Source: Peribacillus sp. ACCC06369 (GTDB taxonomy: Bacteria; Bacillota; Bacilli; Bacillales; DSM-1321). From it: a stretch of 64,000 nucleotides of DNA. The position numbers were made by a program, and so were the translations under genes. Below, one piece after another: positions 63,240 to 64,000 of this stretch (within the stretch, counting starts at the first letter, position 1; the number at the start of each line of letters is the position of its first letter). Location of the stretch: positions 2,480,001 to 2,544,000 of the forward strand of contig NZ_JAUCEN010000002.1 in the NCBI RefSeq assembly GCF_030348945.1, given 5' to 3'. The notes under the pieces were generated by a model. It saw only the letters and a list, made by a program, of their open reading frames with translations, had not been told where the DNA came from and did no database searches.

Positions 63240-64000
63240 ATGAAGAATTTATGGAATAAGGCTATTTTGCCTATCGCTTCTATTAGTTTAGCTTCTGTGA
63301 TGGTCGTAAATACCATTCCGGAAACTCTAGTTCAAGCAAATTCGAATGTTCAATCACAAGTGCAAATGAAAAATCATGTGCTTCCGCTGGGAACACCTAA
63401 TTTACATGAGCAAAGAACTTCAATGAATCCAGCACCAGGAGTTACGTATACCAAAATCAATCGTGGTGAAACATCTTCAAAAGACTTTTTCACAGTGGAT
63501 GTGGCATTTGTAGAAACACATGAACAGGCAAAAAGCTTGTTGGCAAATTTAAAGAAGGATGGTTTCAAAAATGCTCGTATCATTAGAGAACAGAATCGGG
63601 CCATGGATGATCGCGAAAAAGATCCACTTGGATACATAGTTCGCGTCGGCCAATATCAGCTGGAAGCGGACGCAACCGAAATGAGAAAAAGGTTATCGGA
63701 AAAGGGATATACGGGTCTCCGGAATGTGTATACGGGTGAGGACGGAGAGAAAACGACAGGACCATGGGTAGTAAACGTCCTTGAAGTGGATCAGGATCAA
63801 TTTCAAGGGCAATTGGTGCCTGAATTAGCAAATGATGCTGTGACAGGGAAAGAAACATTGACCCAAATGGCTGACAGAAATGATGGCATTGCAGGAGTTA
63901 ATGCCGGTTACTTTGTTGTAGGAGAAAAGGATGGAACACCAGGCGATCTTGCCGGTATATTTGCCAGCAATGGACAGCTTGTCAGTGAAGCGATTAATGG
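63240..64000 (+). CDS. Secreted phosphodiester glycosidase family protein (partial)
   Basis: ATG 63240 follows TTGGAGGG; the frame is open to the window end (253 codons seen). A signal peptide (NLWNKAILPIASISLASVMV, cut near VQANS) is followed by two SPOR-like repeats (VDVAFVETHEQAKSLLANLK and YIVRVGQYQLEADATEMRKR), which often bind peptidoglycan. Then the NAGPA/phosphodiester-glycosidase domain begins (ETLTQMADRNDGIAGVNAGY with the conserved GxNAGYF start). It likely removes sugar phosphodiesters from a cell-surface polymer. The C-terminal part, where further domains may lie, is outside the window. Confidence 0.88.
   Translation, partial: MKNLWNKAILPIASISLASVMVVNTIPETLVQANSNVQSQVQMKNHVLPLGTPNLHEQRTSMNPAPGVTYTKINRGETSSKDFFTVDVAFVETHEQAKSLLANLKKDGFKNARIIREQNRAMDDREKDPLGYIVRVGQYQLEADATEMRKRLSEKGYTGLRNVYTGEDGEKTTGPWVVNVLEVDQDQFQGQLVPELANDAVTGKETLTQMADRNDGIAGVNAGYFVVGEKDGTPGDLAGIFASNGQLVSEAIN

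Noticed and set aside
1..64000. CRISPR array, tRNA or rRNA genes, prophage block
   Set aside because: No regularly spaced short repeats, no cloverleaf or rRNA-like stretch seen, and the single endolysin is not accompanied by phage genes.

Overview
The window looks like a chromosomal segment of a Gram-positive Bacillaceae (moderate to low GC, strong AAGGAGG-type ribosome binding sites, TTG and GTG starts, AraR/CcpA-type operators, RsbQ/RsbP, LXG toxins). The gene set suggests a Bacillus/Peribacillus-type soil organism; I could not confirm the species. I see no rRNA, tRNA or CRISPR array.

Layout. 1-2.5 kb: 3' end of a formate dehydrogenase operon. 2.8-3.9 kb: an Mrp/SalA-type P-loop ATPase. 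4-6.9 kb: mobile DNA, with an intact IS1111-like IS110-family element next to a large palindrome, then broken IS110 and IS3 pieces. 7-9.7 kb: SDR gene and the ribulose monophosphate formaldehyde module hxlA-hxlB with divergent hxlR. 9.8-14.8 kb: redox genes (SDR, aldo/keto reductase, OsmC) mixed with gene remnants, including a second hxlB fragment, an Fe-ADH tail, a frameshifted DJ-1/PfpI gene and a Tn3 relic. 14.8-18.4 kb: ArsR regulator and three luciferase-like flavin monooxygenases. 18.8-20.9 kb: RsbQ-RsbP stress module. 21-22.7 kb: second IS110-family element. 22.9-30.9 kb: MarR/YhfP pair, LURP-one pseudogene, BenE/LysR pair, a royal-jelly-like protein, and a tail-to-tail junction of two truncated genes. 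31.5-35.3 kb: NAD salvage operon (Nudix regulator, pncA, pncB, nadE). 35.4-38.8 kb: a serine hydrolase and small uncharacterised genes. 39-47.5 kb: an LXG polymorphic-toxin locus with two small helical partners, one intact WHH-nuclease toxin, SUKH immunity genes and two displaced toxin cassettes with their own immunity genes. 47.6-49 kb: secreted M28 peptidase. 49.8-56.6 kb: L-arabinose regulon (araBDA, araR, araE). 56.7-57.7 kb: odd class-B metallo-beta-lactamase-like protein and a tiny Cys-rich ORF. 58.4-60.5 kb: a second, inverted RsbQ-RsbP module. 61-62.5 kb: IS630 relic and a frameshifted endolysin. 63.2 kb to the end: start of a secreted phosphodiester glycosidase.

The most informative part is the toxin locus. 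Near-identical stretches of the LXG gene precede the displaced toxin tips, so recombination could swap tips, and each tip is followed by an immunity gene of a matching kind (WHH nuclease/SUKH, Ntox15/Tdi1-like, NucA-like nuclease/DUF600). Other points of interest are two complete RsbQP modules 40 kb apart, candidate bridge-RNA regions in both IS110-family elements, an intact AraR/cre regulatory layout, and a metallo-beta-lactamase fold with two replaced zinc ligands. About fifteen gene remnants in 64 kb show an accessory, decaying region.
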